From NCBI GenBank assembly GCA_041690535.1, contig JAWLHA010000014.1, positions 8,949-72,948 on the forward strand: a DNA stretch of 64,000 nucleotides, read 5' to 3'. Shown in pieces: positions 36,890-44,984 of this stretch. The DNA comes from JAWLHA01 sp041690535 (GTDB lineage: Bacteria > Pseudomonadota > Gammaproteobacteria > Thiohalomonadales > Thiohalomonadaceae). How positions within the stretch are numbered: the first letter of the stretch is position 1; each line of letters starts with the position of its first letter. The position numbers and the translations under genes are program-made. Under the pieces are notes generated by a model. That model saw nothing but the letters and a program-made list of their open reading frames with translations, was not told the origin of the DNA and searched no databases.

Positions 36890-37107
36890 CAGGGCGAGCG
36901 CATACTTAACGTACGGCCGTGCTGTGAGCGATGTAAGTCCTTGAAAGCAGGTGCAGTGTGAATACATTCGCGTACGCTCGACGGCCGCGGCCGCTTCGGG
37001 CATCCCTGCCCTCCCGCGGCATAAGTGCATCCTTGCACCCATCCACGCGGCCGTCGACCGGCTTTCAAGGACTTACATCGTGCTCGGGTAAGCATGCGTT
37101 CACCCTG
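36890..37107 (+). repeat. Full-length CAGGG-ended element between pheA and hisC
   Basis: It is 218 bp, the same length and orientation as the copy at 30416-30633. A hand alignment needs no gaps and gives about 29 mismatches (about 87% identity). The ends are CAGGGCGAGCGCATACTTAA and, on the opposite strand, CAGGGTGAACGCATGCTTAC. The inner inverted blocks GTCCTTGAAAGC and GCTTTCAAGGAC are intact. No duplication is seen: the flanking 9-mers are TGCTGTAAG and TTTCTACAC. It begins 2 bases after the pheA stop codon. Confidence 0.82.
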
Positions 37108-37187
37108 TTTCTACACGCTCTCCACTTTCTTCCGAGCCGAATACCGGCTATCGTAACGAGCTTTTAGCACTCGGCAGGCAAGCTCCA

Positions 37188-38303
37188 ATGATCGATTTCT
37201 CTGCGTTGGCGGCTCCGGGGGTCCGGGGCCTTCAGCCCTATCAGCCCGGCAAGCCCATCGAAGAGCTTGAGCGCGAATATGGCGTGAAGAACGTCATCAA
37301 ACTGGCCTCCAATGAAAACCCGCTCGGGCCGAGCCCGAAGGCGCTGGAGGCCATGCAACGGGTACTCGGGCAGGTGTGGCTCTATCCGGACGGCAATGGC
37401 TTTGCGCTCAAACAGCGCCTGGCCACCCATCTTGATGTGCCGCTGAACCAGCTTACCCTGGGCAACGGTTCCAGCGATGTGCTCGAGTTTGCGGTGCGGG
37501 CCTTCGTCAGCCCGGGGGACGAGGTAATCTTCTCTGAGCACTGCTTTGCCGTTTACCCGATTTTGGCGCAGGCGGTCAACGCGCGGGCCGTGGTTACACC
37601 CGCCAAGGCGTGGGGGCATGATTTGGACGCCATGGGGGCGGCCATCACCGAGCAGACCCGGATCGTCTTCATTGCCAATCCGAACAACCCCACGGGGACG
37701 TGGCTGGCCGGGCAGGCGCTGGAGGCGTTTCTCGATGCCGTTCCCCAACGGGTGCTCGTCCTGATCGATGAAGCCTACTTCGAGTATGCCAGCCACGCGC
37801 CGATGAAGGCCGAGGGCTATCCGGATGCCGTGCGCTGGATAAAGCGGTTTCCAAACCTCATCGTGGCGCGCACCTTTTCCAAGTGTTACGGATTGGCGGG
37901 GGTGCGGGTCGGCTATGGCGTGTCGCACCCTCAAGTGGCGGATCTGATGAACCGGGTGCGCCCACCCTTCAATGTCAACAGCGTGGCGCTGGCGGCGGCC
38001 GAGGCAGCCCTGGATGATGCCGAGCACCTGGAGCGGACCCTTGCCCTGAATGTCACCGGCATGGCCCAGCTTACCGCCGGGTTCACGGCGCTGGGGCTCG
38101 ATTACATCCCCTCGGTGGGTAACTTCGTGAGTGTCCACCTCGGACAGCCCGGCGCGGTCGTCTATGAACGCCTGCTGCGCGAGGGAATCATTGTGCGGCC
38201 GGTGGCAAACTACGGCATGCCCGAGTATTTGCGCATCACCGTTGGCCTGCCTGAAGAGAACGAGCGGTGTCTGGCCGCATTGGCAAAAGTATTGGCAGCT
38301 TAG
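37188..38303 (+). CDS. hisC: Histidinol-phosphate/aromatic aminotransferase (HisC type)
   Basis: A class I/II PLP aminotransferase of 371 residues. KLASNENPLGPSPKAL at the N-terminus, DEAYFEY, the PLP lysine in RTFSKCYGLAGVRVGYG and YLRITVGLPEENER near the end are HisC features. The neighbours (pheA before, DAHP synthase and tyrA after) suggest that it transaminates phenylpyruvate or hydroxyphenylpyruvate, as proposed for the HisHb-type enzyme in the pseudomonad supraoperon. A separate histidine-operon hisC could exist elsewhere. The upstream repeat may affect its transcription. Confidence 0.92.
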   Translation: MIDFSALAAPGVRGLQPYQPGKPIEELEREYGVKNVIKLASNENPLGPSPKALEAMQRVLGQVWLYPDGNGFALKQRLATHLDVPLNQLTLGNGSSDVLEFAVRAFVSPGDEVIFSEHCFAVYPILAQAVNARAVVTPAKAWGHDLDAMGAAITEQTRIVFIANPNNPTGTWLAGQALEAFLDAVPQRVLVLIDEAYFEYASHAPMKAEGYPDAVRWIKRFPNLIVARTFSKCYGLAGVRVGYGVSHPQVADLMNRVRPPFNVNSVALAAAEAALDDAEHLERTLALNVTGMAQLTAGFTALGLDYIPSVGNFVSVHLGQPGAVVYERLLREGIIVRPVANYGMPEYLRITVGLPEENERCLAALAKVLAA

Positions 38304-38348
38304 GCCCGTGGGCCTGCAGTCCCGAGAACGAGAGAGAGTGGTAGACCG

Positions 38349-39365
38349 ATGATCATCATCATGAATTCCGAGGTCACCGACGCGCAGATTGACGCGGTGG
38401 TCAAGCGCCTGAAGGCCGTCGGCCTGGACAGCAACGTCTCGCGCGGCGTCGAACGTACCGTCATCGGCGCGATTGGCGACGAGACCAAGCTGGACAAGGA
38501 GGCCATCCAGGCCCTGCCCGGGGTGGAAGACGTCATCCGGGTCATGAAGCCGTACAAGATCGTCGCCCGGTCGTACCACAAGGAAGACACCGTCATCGAC
38601 ATCAAAGGCGTGAAGCTCGGTGGCAAGACGGTGCAGATCATCTCTGGCCCCTGTTCGGTGGAGACGCAGGCCCAGATGGACGAGGCCGCCAGGGCGACCG
38701 CCGCGGCCGGGTGCCGGCTGATGCGCGGAGGCGCCTTCAAGCCGCGCACCAGCCCCTATACCTTCCAGGGAACGGGCATCGAGGGGCTGGAGATGTTCCG
38801 CGCTGCCGCGGACAAGCACAACCTGCCCATCGTCACTGAGCTGATGGATGTGCGGATGCTCGATACCTTTCTCGAATACGATGTGGACGTGATCCAGATC
38901 GGCACCCGCAACATGCAGAATTTCGATCTCCTGAAAGAGGTGGGCCGCTGTCACAAGCCGGTCATCCTCAAGCGGGGCATGTCCGCCACCATCAGCGAAT
39001 GGCTGATGGCTGCCGAATACATCGCCGCGGGCGGTAACCACAACATCATCTTCTGCGAACGGGGTGTGCGCAGCTTCGAAACCTACTACCGCAACATGCT
39101 CGATGTCACGGCGATCCCAGTGCTGAAGAAAGAGACGCATCTGCCGGTGATCGTCGATCCCAGCCACGCCGGGGGCAAGGCGTGGATGGTGCCGGCCCTG
39201 GCGAAAGCGGCGGTGGCCGCTGGTGCCGACGGGCTGCTGGTCGAGATGCATCCGACCCCCTGTGAGGCTTGGTGCGATGCCGATCAGGCCCTCAGTCCTT
39301 CGGAGTTGAACGCGCTGATGGGCCAGCTTGGGGCGATCGCCCAGGCCATCGGCAGGGACATCTGA
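38349..39365 (+). CDS. 3-deoxy-7-phosphoheptulonate (DAHP) synthase, type I-beta with regulatory domain
   Basis: It condenses phosphoenolpyruvate with erythrose-4-phosphate, the first step of the shikimate pathway. The 338-residue protein has an N-terminal ferredoxin-like domain (1-75, MIIIMNSEVTDAQIDAVVKR) followed by a KdsA-like barrel with IISGPCSVE, MRGGAFKPRTSPY, LKRGMSATISEW and VDPSHAGGK. This architecture is that of the Thermotoga-type I-beta enzymes, not of the E. coli AroF/G/H type. The added domain usually mediates feedback by Tyr or Phe. It is directly followed by tyrA. Confidence 0.95.
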   Translation: MIIIMNSEVTDAQIDAVVKRLKAVGLDSNVSRGVERTVIGAIGDETKLDKEAIQALPGVEDVIRVMKPYKIVARSYHKEDTVIDIKGVKLGGKTVQIISGPCSVETQAQMDEAARATAAAGCRLMRGGAFKPRTSPYTFQGTGIEGLEMFRAAADKHNLPIVTELMDVRMLDTFLEYDVDVIQIGTRNMQNFDLLKEVGRCHKPVILKRGMSATISEWLMAAEYIAAGGNHNIIFCERGVRSFETYYRNMLDVTAIPVLKKETHLPVIVDPSHAGGKAWMVPALAKAAVAAGADGLLVEMHPTPCEAWCDADQALSPSELNALMGQLGAIAQAIGRDI

Positions 39366-39378
39366 GACGGAGTACCCC

Positions 39379-40248
39379 TTGAGCGTGCGATACGGGCGGG
39401 TTTGCATCATCGGGGTCGGGCTGATTGGGGGCTCGCTGGCCCGTGCCCTCAAGGCGGCGCAGGCTTGTGATGAGATCGTCGGCGTCGGCCGCGATGCGGA
39501 CCACCTGCGCAGGGCGGTGGAGCTGGGTGTGGTGGACCGCATCGAGACCGACATGGCCAAGGGCCTGGAAGGGGCCGAGCTGGCGGTGGTGGCCGTGCCT
39601 GTGGGGCGCATGGGCGAGGTCTTCCGTCAGATGGCCCCTCACCTGCAGGCTCGTACCATTGTGACCGATGTCGGCAGCACCAAGGCGTCGGTGGTCAAGG
39701 CGGCGCTGGAGGTGTTCGGCGCCGTGCCGCCGCGGTTCGTCCCTGGCCACCCCATTGCCGGGACCGAGCGCAGCGGGGTGGAGGCCTCCTTTGCCGAGCT
39801 GTATCGCGATCGGCGTGTGATTCTGACGCCGCTTCCGGAGACCGAGTCGGACGCGGTAGAGGCGGTCAAGGCCATGTGGGAGGCCGCGGGCGCACTGGTG
39901 GAGACCATGGACGTGGTTCACCACGATGAAGTCCTGGCCGCCACCAGCCATTTGCCCCACGTGCTGGCCTTCAGCCTGGTCCATGCCCTGGCACGCATGG
40001 ACGAGAAAGTGGAGATTTTCAAGTATGCCGCTGGCGGGTTCCGGGACTTCACCCGCATCGCCTCCAGCGACGCCACCATGTGGCACGACATCTGTCTCGC
40101 GAATCGGGAGGCCATTCTCAAGACCCTGGCCTACTTCACCAGTGATCTGGCTGCCTTGGCCGATGCCATCGAGCAGGGCGACGGGGAGTACATCCGGCAG
40201 GTCTTCGCGCGGGCGAAGGAAGCGCGGGACAATTTCTGCAATCTTTGA
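39379..40248 (+). CDS. tyrA: Prephenate dehydrogenase
   Basis: An NAD(P)-dependent oxidative decarboxylase of (pre)phenate for tyrosine synthesis. TTG 39379 is preferred, since GACGGAG lies 6-12 bases upstream; GTG 39385 is the alternative. The 289-residue protein starts with the Rossmann motif CIIGVGLIGGSLARAL. It has GHPIAGTERSGVEA with the conserved His and THS-like region, and the helical C-terminal domain with HDEVLAATSHLPHVLAFSL. It has no fused mutase domain (unlike enterics) and is not fused to aroA (unlike pseudomonads). Confidence 0.95.
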   Translation: MSVRYGRVCIIGVGLIGGSLARALKAAQACDEIVGVGRDADHLRRAVELGVVDRIETDMAKGLEGAELAVVAVPVGRMGEVFRQMAPHLQARTIVTDVGSTKASVVKAALEVFGAVPPRFVPGHPIAGTERSGVEASFAELYRDRRVILTPLPETESDAVEAVKAMWEAAGALVETMDVVHHDEVLAATSHLPHVLAFSLVHALARMDEKVEIFKYAAGGFRDFTRIASSDATMWHDICLANREAILKTLAYFTSDLAALADAIEQGDGEYIRQVFARAKEARDNFCNL

Positions 40249-40275
40249 GCCCTCGAGGGCGACCCGGAACAATAC

Positions 40276-41592
40276 ATGTCCGATAAGAACGTCACCTATT
40301 TCGTGGCGCCCGGGGGGCGCCTGTCCGGCAAGCTGCGCGTGCCGGGCGACAAATCCATCTCTCACCGCTCCATCATGCTGGGCGCCCTGGCCGAAGGCAC
40401 GACCGAGATCGAGGGCTTTTTGCAGGGGGAGGACAATCTGGCCACTCTCGAGGCTTTCAGGGCCATGGGGGTGAGGATCGAGGGGCCGGATGCCGCCGGT
40501 CGGGTCGTGGTCCACGGTGTGGGCCTGCATGGCCTGCAGGCTCCGGGCCAACCGCTGTACCTTGGGAATTCAGGCACTTCCATGCGGCTGTTGGCGGGGC
40601 TGATGGCCGGGCAGCAATTCGATTGCGAGATGAGTGGCGACGCCTCCCTCTCCACGCGGCCCATGCGGCGGGTGACCGAACCGCTGGCCGCGATGGGGGC
40701 GAGGGTGGAAACCACGGAGGGGGGCACACCGCCGTTGAAGGTGCGCGGTGGGCAACCCCTCAAAGGGTTCGATTATCTTATGCCGGTGGCGAGCGCGCAG
40801 GTGAAGTCCTGTCTGCTGCTGGCCGGGCTCTACGCCGAGGGGGAGACCTGTGTGACCGAGCCCGCCCCCACCCGGGACCACACCGAGCGGATGCTCGCTG
40901 GCTTCGGTTATCCCGTGCGGCGGGAGGGGAGCCGGGTGTGTGTACTGCCCGGCGGGACCCTCAAGGCGACCCGCATCGAGGTGCCGGCGGACATCTCTTC
41001 GGCAGCTTTTTTCATGGTCGGGGCCTCCATCAGCTCCGGGTCGGATGTGACACTGGAGCATGTGGGCATGAACCCGACCCGAACCGGGATCATCAACATC
41101 CTCAAACTGATGGGGGCCGAAATCGAGATCCTGCGGGAGCGGCAAGTCGGGGGCGAACCGGTGGCCGATGTGCGGGTCCGGAGTGCCCCACTGAAGGGCA
41201 TTCGCATTCCCGAGGAGCAGGTACCGTTGGCGATTGACGAGTTCCCCGCCCTGTTCATTGCCGCAGCCTGTGCGGAAGGGGAGACCGTACTGACCGGGGC
41301 GCGGGAGCTGCGGGTCAAGGAGAGTGATCGGATCCAGGTGATGGCCGATGGCTTGCAGGCCCTGGGCGTGAGCGCGCAACCCACTGAGGACGGTATCATC
41401 ATCCAGGGCGGACCCCTCGGCGGGGGGAGGGTACACAGTCACGGTGACCACCGCATTGCCATGTCCTTCACCATGGCGGCACTGCGGGCGAGCGGGTCCG
41501 TTGTCATCGAAGACTGCGCCAATGTGAACACCTCCTTCCCGGGTTTCGCCGCGCTGGCCCGCCAGGCCGGGGTGGCGCTTGAGGAGCGGTGA
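40276..41592 (+). CDS. aroA: 3-phosphoshikimate 1-carboxyvinyltransferase (EPSP synthase)
   Basis: It transfers the enolpyruvyl group from phosphoenolpyruvate to shikimate-3-phosphate. The 438-residue protein has the two-domain inverse-barrel fold. Landmarks are LRVPGDKSISHRSIMLGAL, LGNSGTSMRLLAGLM, the LRVKESDRIQVMADGL motif with its catalytic residues, and HGDHRIAMSF. It starts 27 bases after tyrA. With DAHP synthase at the start of the pathway and EPSP synthase near its end, the operon covers both flux entry and exit to chorismate. Confidence 0.97.
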   Translation: MSDKNVTYFVAPGGRLSGKLRVPGDKSISHRSIMLGALAEGTTEIEGFLQGEDNLATLEAFRAMGVRIEGPDAAGRVVVHGVGLHGLQAPGQPLYLGNSGTSMRLLAGLMAGQQFDCEMSGDASLSTRPMRRVTEPLAAMGARVETTEGGTPPLKVRGGQPLKGFDYLMPVASAQVKSCLLLAGLYAEGETCVTEPAPTRDHTERMLAGFGYPVRREGSRVCVLPGGTLKATRIEVPADISSAAFFMVGASISSGSDVTLEHVGMNPTRTGIINILKLMGAEIEILRERQVGGEPVADVRVRSAPLKGIRIPEEQVPLAIDEFPALFIAAACAEGETVLTGARELRVKESDRIQVMADGLQALGVSAQPTEDGIIIQGGPLGGGRVHSHGDHRIAMSFTMAALRASGSVVIEDCANVNTSFPGFAALARQAGVALEER

Positions 41593-41709
41593 TCGCTCTG
41601 GATCATTGAACTAGCCCTTGCGGGCATGGCGCGGAGGTCCGCGGCCGGGGGGGCCGGCGCCATGTTCCATTGCGGCCCCCCGGTGCCAGACAGAGCGTTG
41701 CAGGCAATC

Positions 41710-42402
41710 ATGAATCAAACCCATATCCCGGTGATCACGGTGGATGGCCCCAGCGGGGTCGGCAAGGGAACCATCAGCCTGTCGCTGGCGCGTCGCCTCG
41801 GTTGGCACTTCCTGGACAGCGGCGCACTCTACAGAGTTACCGCTCTTGGGGCTCGGCGGCGGCTTGTCTCGTTTGATGACGAGCCGTCCCTTACGCAACT
41901 CGCCGCGGGACTTGCGGTCGAATTCACCGACGACGGGAATGGGCATCCGCGGGTCATCCTGGATGGGGATGACGTCACCGATGCCATCCGCACCGAGAGC
42001 TGCGGTAACGATGCCTCCCGTGTGGCGGCCCTCCCGGCCGTGCGGGAGGCGCTGTTGGGACGGCAGCGGGCGTTTCGCCAAGCCCCAGGGTTGGTGGCGG
42101 ACGGGCGGGACATGGGCAATTCCGTGTTCCCCACGGCGAATGTCAAGATTTTTCTGACCGCACGCCCGGAAGTCCGTGCCGAACGGCGCTATAAGCAGTT
42201 GAAGGAAAAGGGGTTAAGTGTTAGCCTTTCCAACCTTCTGAGCGAGATCGCCGAACGGGATGCGCGGGACAGCTCGCGCGCGGCCTCGCCACTCAAGCCG
42301 GCACCGGATGCCGTGGTGATCGACACCTCGGATCTGGGTATCGAAGCCGTGCTCGAGCAGGTGCTCGAGGCTTGTCGCAGCGGTCTAGGCTTAGAACAGT
42401 AG
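41710..42402 (+). CDS. cmk: Cytidylate kinase
   Basis: It phosphorylates CMP and dCMP. ATG 41710 gives 230 residues starting MNQTHIPVITVDGPSGVGKGT, which contains the P-loop GPSGVGKGT. An in-frame ATG at 41626 would add 28 residues not seen in the family. FLDSGALYR, VADGRDMGNSVFP (usually GTVVFP) and RDARDSSRAASPLKPAPDAVVID complete the nucleotide-binding set. cmk before rpsA is the usual proteobacterial order. Confidence 0.97.
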   Translation: MNQTHIPVITVDGPSGVGKGTISLSLARRLGWHFLDSGALYRVTALGARRRLVSFDDEPSLTQLAAGLAVEFTDDGNGHPRVILDGDDVTDAIRTESCGNDASRVAALPAVREALLGRQRAFRQAPGLVADGRDMGNSVFPTANVKIFLTARPEVRAERRYKQLKEKGLSVSLSNLLSEIAERDARDSSRAASPLKPAPDAVVIDTSDLGIEAVLEQVLEACRSGLGLEQ

Positions 42403-42521
42403 TTTGACAAGGTGGTCCGGCGGGGGGAACTCCGGTGGACCGAAGCTATTTTTCAACCACAACCCGCAGCACCGAGGCAGGCAGCTTTGGCGGTGCGGCT
42501 CTTACCTTTAGGTTTTTCAGA

Positions 42522-44192
42522 ATGAGCGAAAGCTTTGCAGAACTTTTCGAACAGAGCCTGAATGACACCCAGATGCGCCCCGGTTCCATTGTGACCGGTA
42601 CGGTGGTGCACATCGGCTCCGATGTAGTGGTGGTCAACGCCGGACTCAAGTCGGAAGGCATGATTTCGGTGGACCAGTTCCTCAACGAGAAGGGTGAACT
42701 GGAGATTCAGGTCGGCGACCAGGTCGATGTGGCGCTCGAAGCTGTGGAAGACGGTTTCGGTGCGACCCGCCTGTCCCGCGAAAAGGCGAAGCGTGCCGAA
42801 TCCTGGACCCGGCTGGAGAAGGCCAGCGACGCCAACGAGACCGTCGTCGGTCGCATCGTCGATAAGGTCAAAGGCGGATTCACGGTCGAGCTGCAGGACA
42901 TTCGCGCGTTCCTGCCGGGCTCACTGGTGGACGTGCGCCCTGTCCGCGATCCCTCCTACCTGGAAGGCAAGGACCTCGAGTTCAAGGTCATCAAGCTGGA
43001 TCGCAAGCGCAACAACGTGGTGGTCTCCCGCCGCGCAGTGGTGGAGGCCGAGACCAGCGAAGAGCGCCAGGCGCTGCTGGACAACCTGCAGGAAGGCCAG
43101 GTGGTCAAGGGGATCGTCAAGAACCTCACCGATTACGGTGCGTTCGTCGACCTGGGCGGCATCGATGGTCTGTTGCATATCACCGACATGGCCTGGAAGC
43201 GGGTCAAGCACCCCTCCGAGATCGTCAATGTGGGCGACGAGATCGACGTGAAGGTGCTCAAGTTCGATCGCGAGCGCAACCGCGTCTCCCTGGGTCTCAA
43301 GCAGCTGGGCGAGGATCCGTGGGCCGATATCACCCGCCGCTACCCCGAGAAGACCCGCCTGTTCGGCAAGGTCACCAATCTCACCGACTACGGCTGCTTC
43401 GTGGAGCTGGAAGAGGGTGTCGAAGGCCTGGTGCATGTCTCGGAGATGGACTGGACCAACAAGAACATCCACCCCTCCAAGGTTGTGCAGCTTGGCGATG
43501 AGGTGGAAGTCATGGTCCTCGACATCGACGAGGAGCGTCGCCGCATCTCCCTGGGTATGAAGCAGTGCATACTCAACCCCTGGGAAGAGTTCGCCGCGAG
43601 CCACAACAAGAACGACAAGGTTGTGGGCAAGATCAAGTCCATTACCGACTTCGGTATCTTCATCGGGCTGGACGGGGGCATCGATGGTCTGGTACACCTG
43701 TCCGACATCTCCTGGAACGAGACCGGCGAAGATGCCGTGCGCCGGTTCAAGAAGGGTGATGAGGTCGAGGCGATGATCCTGGCCATCGATCCGGAGCGGG
43801 AGCGCATCTCTCTGGGGATGAAGCAGATGGAGAAAGATCCCTTCTCCAACTATGTCGGTGAGCACCAGAAGGGCAGCATCATCCGTGGCCTCATCAAGGA
43901 AGTGGATGCCAAGGGTGCCGTGGTTGAGCTCGGCGACGGCGTGGAGGGCTACCTGCGCGCATCCGAGCTGTCACGCGACCGTGTGGAAGATGCGCGCAGC
44001 GTGCTGAAAGAGGGTGACGAGGTCGAGGCCAAGTTTATCGGGGTCGACCGGAAGAATCGCACCATCAACCTCTCCATCAAGGCGAAGGATAGCGACGAGG
44101 AGATCGAGGCCGTGCAGGACTACAACCGTTCTGCACCTGCGACCCCGACCCTTGGGGATCTCATCAAGGAACAGATGGAAAAGAACGACTAA
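42522..44192 (+). CDS. rpsA: 30S ribosomal protein S1
   Basis: A six-domain S1 protein that unfolds and recruits mRNA on the 30S subunit. ATG 42522 gives 556 residues with the N-terminus MSESFAELFEQSLNDTQMRPG, as in E. coli; longer in-frame starts (from 42435) are not homologous. Six OB-fold repeats are spaced at 85-90 residues, with repeated motifs such as TDYGAFVDLGGIDGLLHITDM and TDFGIFIGLDGGIDGLVHLSD. The sequence just upstream (TTTAGGTTTTTCAG) has no strong ribosome-binding site, which fits the known autoregulated, Shine-Dalgarno-poor rpsA leader. Confidence 0.98.
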   Translation: MSESFAELFEQSLNDTQMRPGSIVTGTVVHIGSDVVVVNAGLKSEGMISVDQFLNEKGELEIQVGDQVDVALEAVEDGFGATRLSREKAKRAESWTRLEKASDANETVVGRIVDKVKGGFTVELQDIRAFLPGSLVDVRPVRDPSYLEGKDLEFKVIKLDRKRNNVVVSRRAVVEAETSEERQALLDNLQEGQVVKGIVKNLTDYGAFVDLGGIDGLLHITDMAWKRVKHPSEIVNVGDEIDVKVLKFDRERNRVSLGLKQLGEDPWADITRRYPEKTRLFGKVTNLTDYGCFVELEEGVEGLVHVSEMDWTNKNIHPSKVVQLGDEVEVMVLDIDEERRRISLGMKQCILNPWEEFAASHNKNDKVVGKIKSITDFGIFIGLDGGIDGLVHLSDISWNETGEDAVRRFKKGDEVEAMILAIDPERERISLGMKQMEKDPFSNYVGEHQKGSIIRGLIKEVDAKGAVVELGDGVEGYLRASELSRDRVEDARSVLKEGDEVEAKFIGVDRKNRTINLSIKAKDSDEEIEAVQDYNRSAPATPTLGDLIKEQMEKND

Positions 44193-44206
44193 AAGCTGTG
44201 CGGTCA

Positions 44207-44227
44207 GGGAGGCCCTCCGGGCCTCCC
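44207..44227 (+). terminator. Strong hairpin between rpsA and ihfB
   Basis: GGGAGGCCC and GGGCCTCCC form a perfect 9 bp stem with a 3-base loop. No T run follows, so it may be an mRNA 3'-end stabiliser or pause site for rpsA, or it may shield the ihfB start 20 bases on, and not be a true intrinsic terminator. Confidence 0.5.
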
Positions 44228-44246
44228 CTACCCCTGGACACCATCA

Positions 44247-44564
44247 ATGACCAAATCCGAGCTCATCGAAATACTCGCGCGTAAGCAGTCGCAATTGGCT
44301 TACAAGGATGTGGAGCTGGCGGTGAAGACCATTCTCGAGCACATGGGCGCCACCCTTGCAAGTGGCGAGCGCATCGAGATTCGGGGGTTCGGCAGCTTTT
44401 CCCTTCATTATCGGCCACCCCGCATGGGGCGCAACCCCAAGACCGGCGAAGCGGTCTCTCTGGGGGCAAAATACGTCCCGCATTTCAAGCCCGGCAAGGA
44501 GCTGCGCGAGCGCGTCAATGCAGGCCTGGAAGATGGGCTGGAAATTCACGACAGCGGCAGCTGA
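44247..44564 (+). CDS. ihfB: Integration host factor subunit beta
   Basis: A DNA-bending nucleoid protein subunit. The 105-residue protein starts MTKSELIEILARKQ, has the family core ERIEIRGFGSFSLHYRPPRMGRNPKTGE with the intercalating proline on the beta arm (RNPKTGE), and FKPGKELRERVN. The rpsA-ihfB pairing points to the beta and not the alpha subunit. The C-terminal tail (about 95-105) is a few residues longer than in E. coli. Confidence 0.96.
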   Translation: MTKSELIEILARKQSQLAYKDVELAVKTILEHMGATLASGERIEIRGFGSFSLHYRPPRMGRNPKTGEAVSLGAKYVPHFKPGKELRERVNAGLEDGLEIHDSGS

Positions 44565-44688
44565 TCTCCCGCATTCTCCATCATCAGCTTAAGTGTCCGA
44601 AAGGTTCGGACCTTTGTTTTCACAGCCAAGCGTAATATCCTGACGACTTACGCACGGTGCTCGCTTTGGCTGGTCAGTGGGGAGATTC

Positions 44689-44982
44689 ATGAAAAAAGTC
44701 TTGGCTTTGCTCGTCCTGCCGGTCGTGGCTTTGCTTGGGCTCGAGTTCGCCCTGCTCAATTCTCAACCGGTTCAATTCAATTACTACTTCGGGAGCCTGG
44801 AGGCTCCGCTGGCTCTCATCATCGTGGTGACCCTCTTCCTTGGCAGTGTGACGGGGGGACTGGTGTGTATGGGAGCCGTGCTCAAGGAGAAGAGTCACAA
44901 TGCAGGTCTGCGCAAGCGCATTGGCGTTACCGAGAAAGAGCTGAGAAACCTGCGCGAGATCCCCCTCAAAGACAGGCAGTGA
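44689..44982 (+). CDS. lapA: Lipopolysaccharide assembly protein A (LapA)
   Basis: A small inner-membrane partner of LapB. ATG 44689 with GTGGGGA 6 bases upstream gives 97 residues: two hydrophobic segments (about 3-22 and 41-63) flank the LLNSQPVQFNYYFGSLEAPLAL-type periplasmic loop, and a basic helical tail follows. It belongs to the DUF1049 family. The stop is 2 bases before the lapB start. LapA and LapB control LpxC turnover and so lipid A supply, fitting the envelope genes nearby. Confidence 0.93.
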   Translation: MKKVLALLVLPVVALLGLEFALLNSQPVQFNYYFGSLEAPLALIIVVTLFLGSVTGGLVCMGAVLKEKSHNAGLRKRIGVTEKELRNLREIPLKDRQ

Positions 44983-44984
44983 AG

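Noticed and set aside
30416..37107. Composite transposon bounded by the two full-length elements
   Set aside because: The interior is a conserved housekeeping operon and no duplication brackets the whole segment; independent insertions are simpler.
37164..39611. 815-codon minus-strand frame across hisC, DAHP synthase and tyrA
   Set aside because: Antisense to three certain genes; no recognisable motif.
42404..42409. TTGACA just after cmk as an rpsA promoter
   Set aside because: No acceptable -10 lies 16-19 bases downstream (GAACTC at the 17-base spacing).
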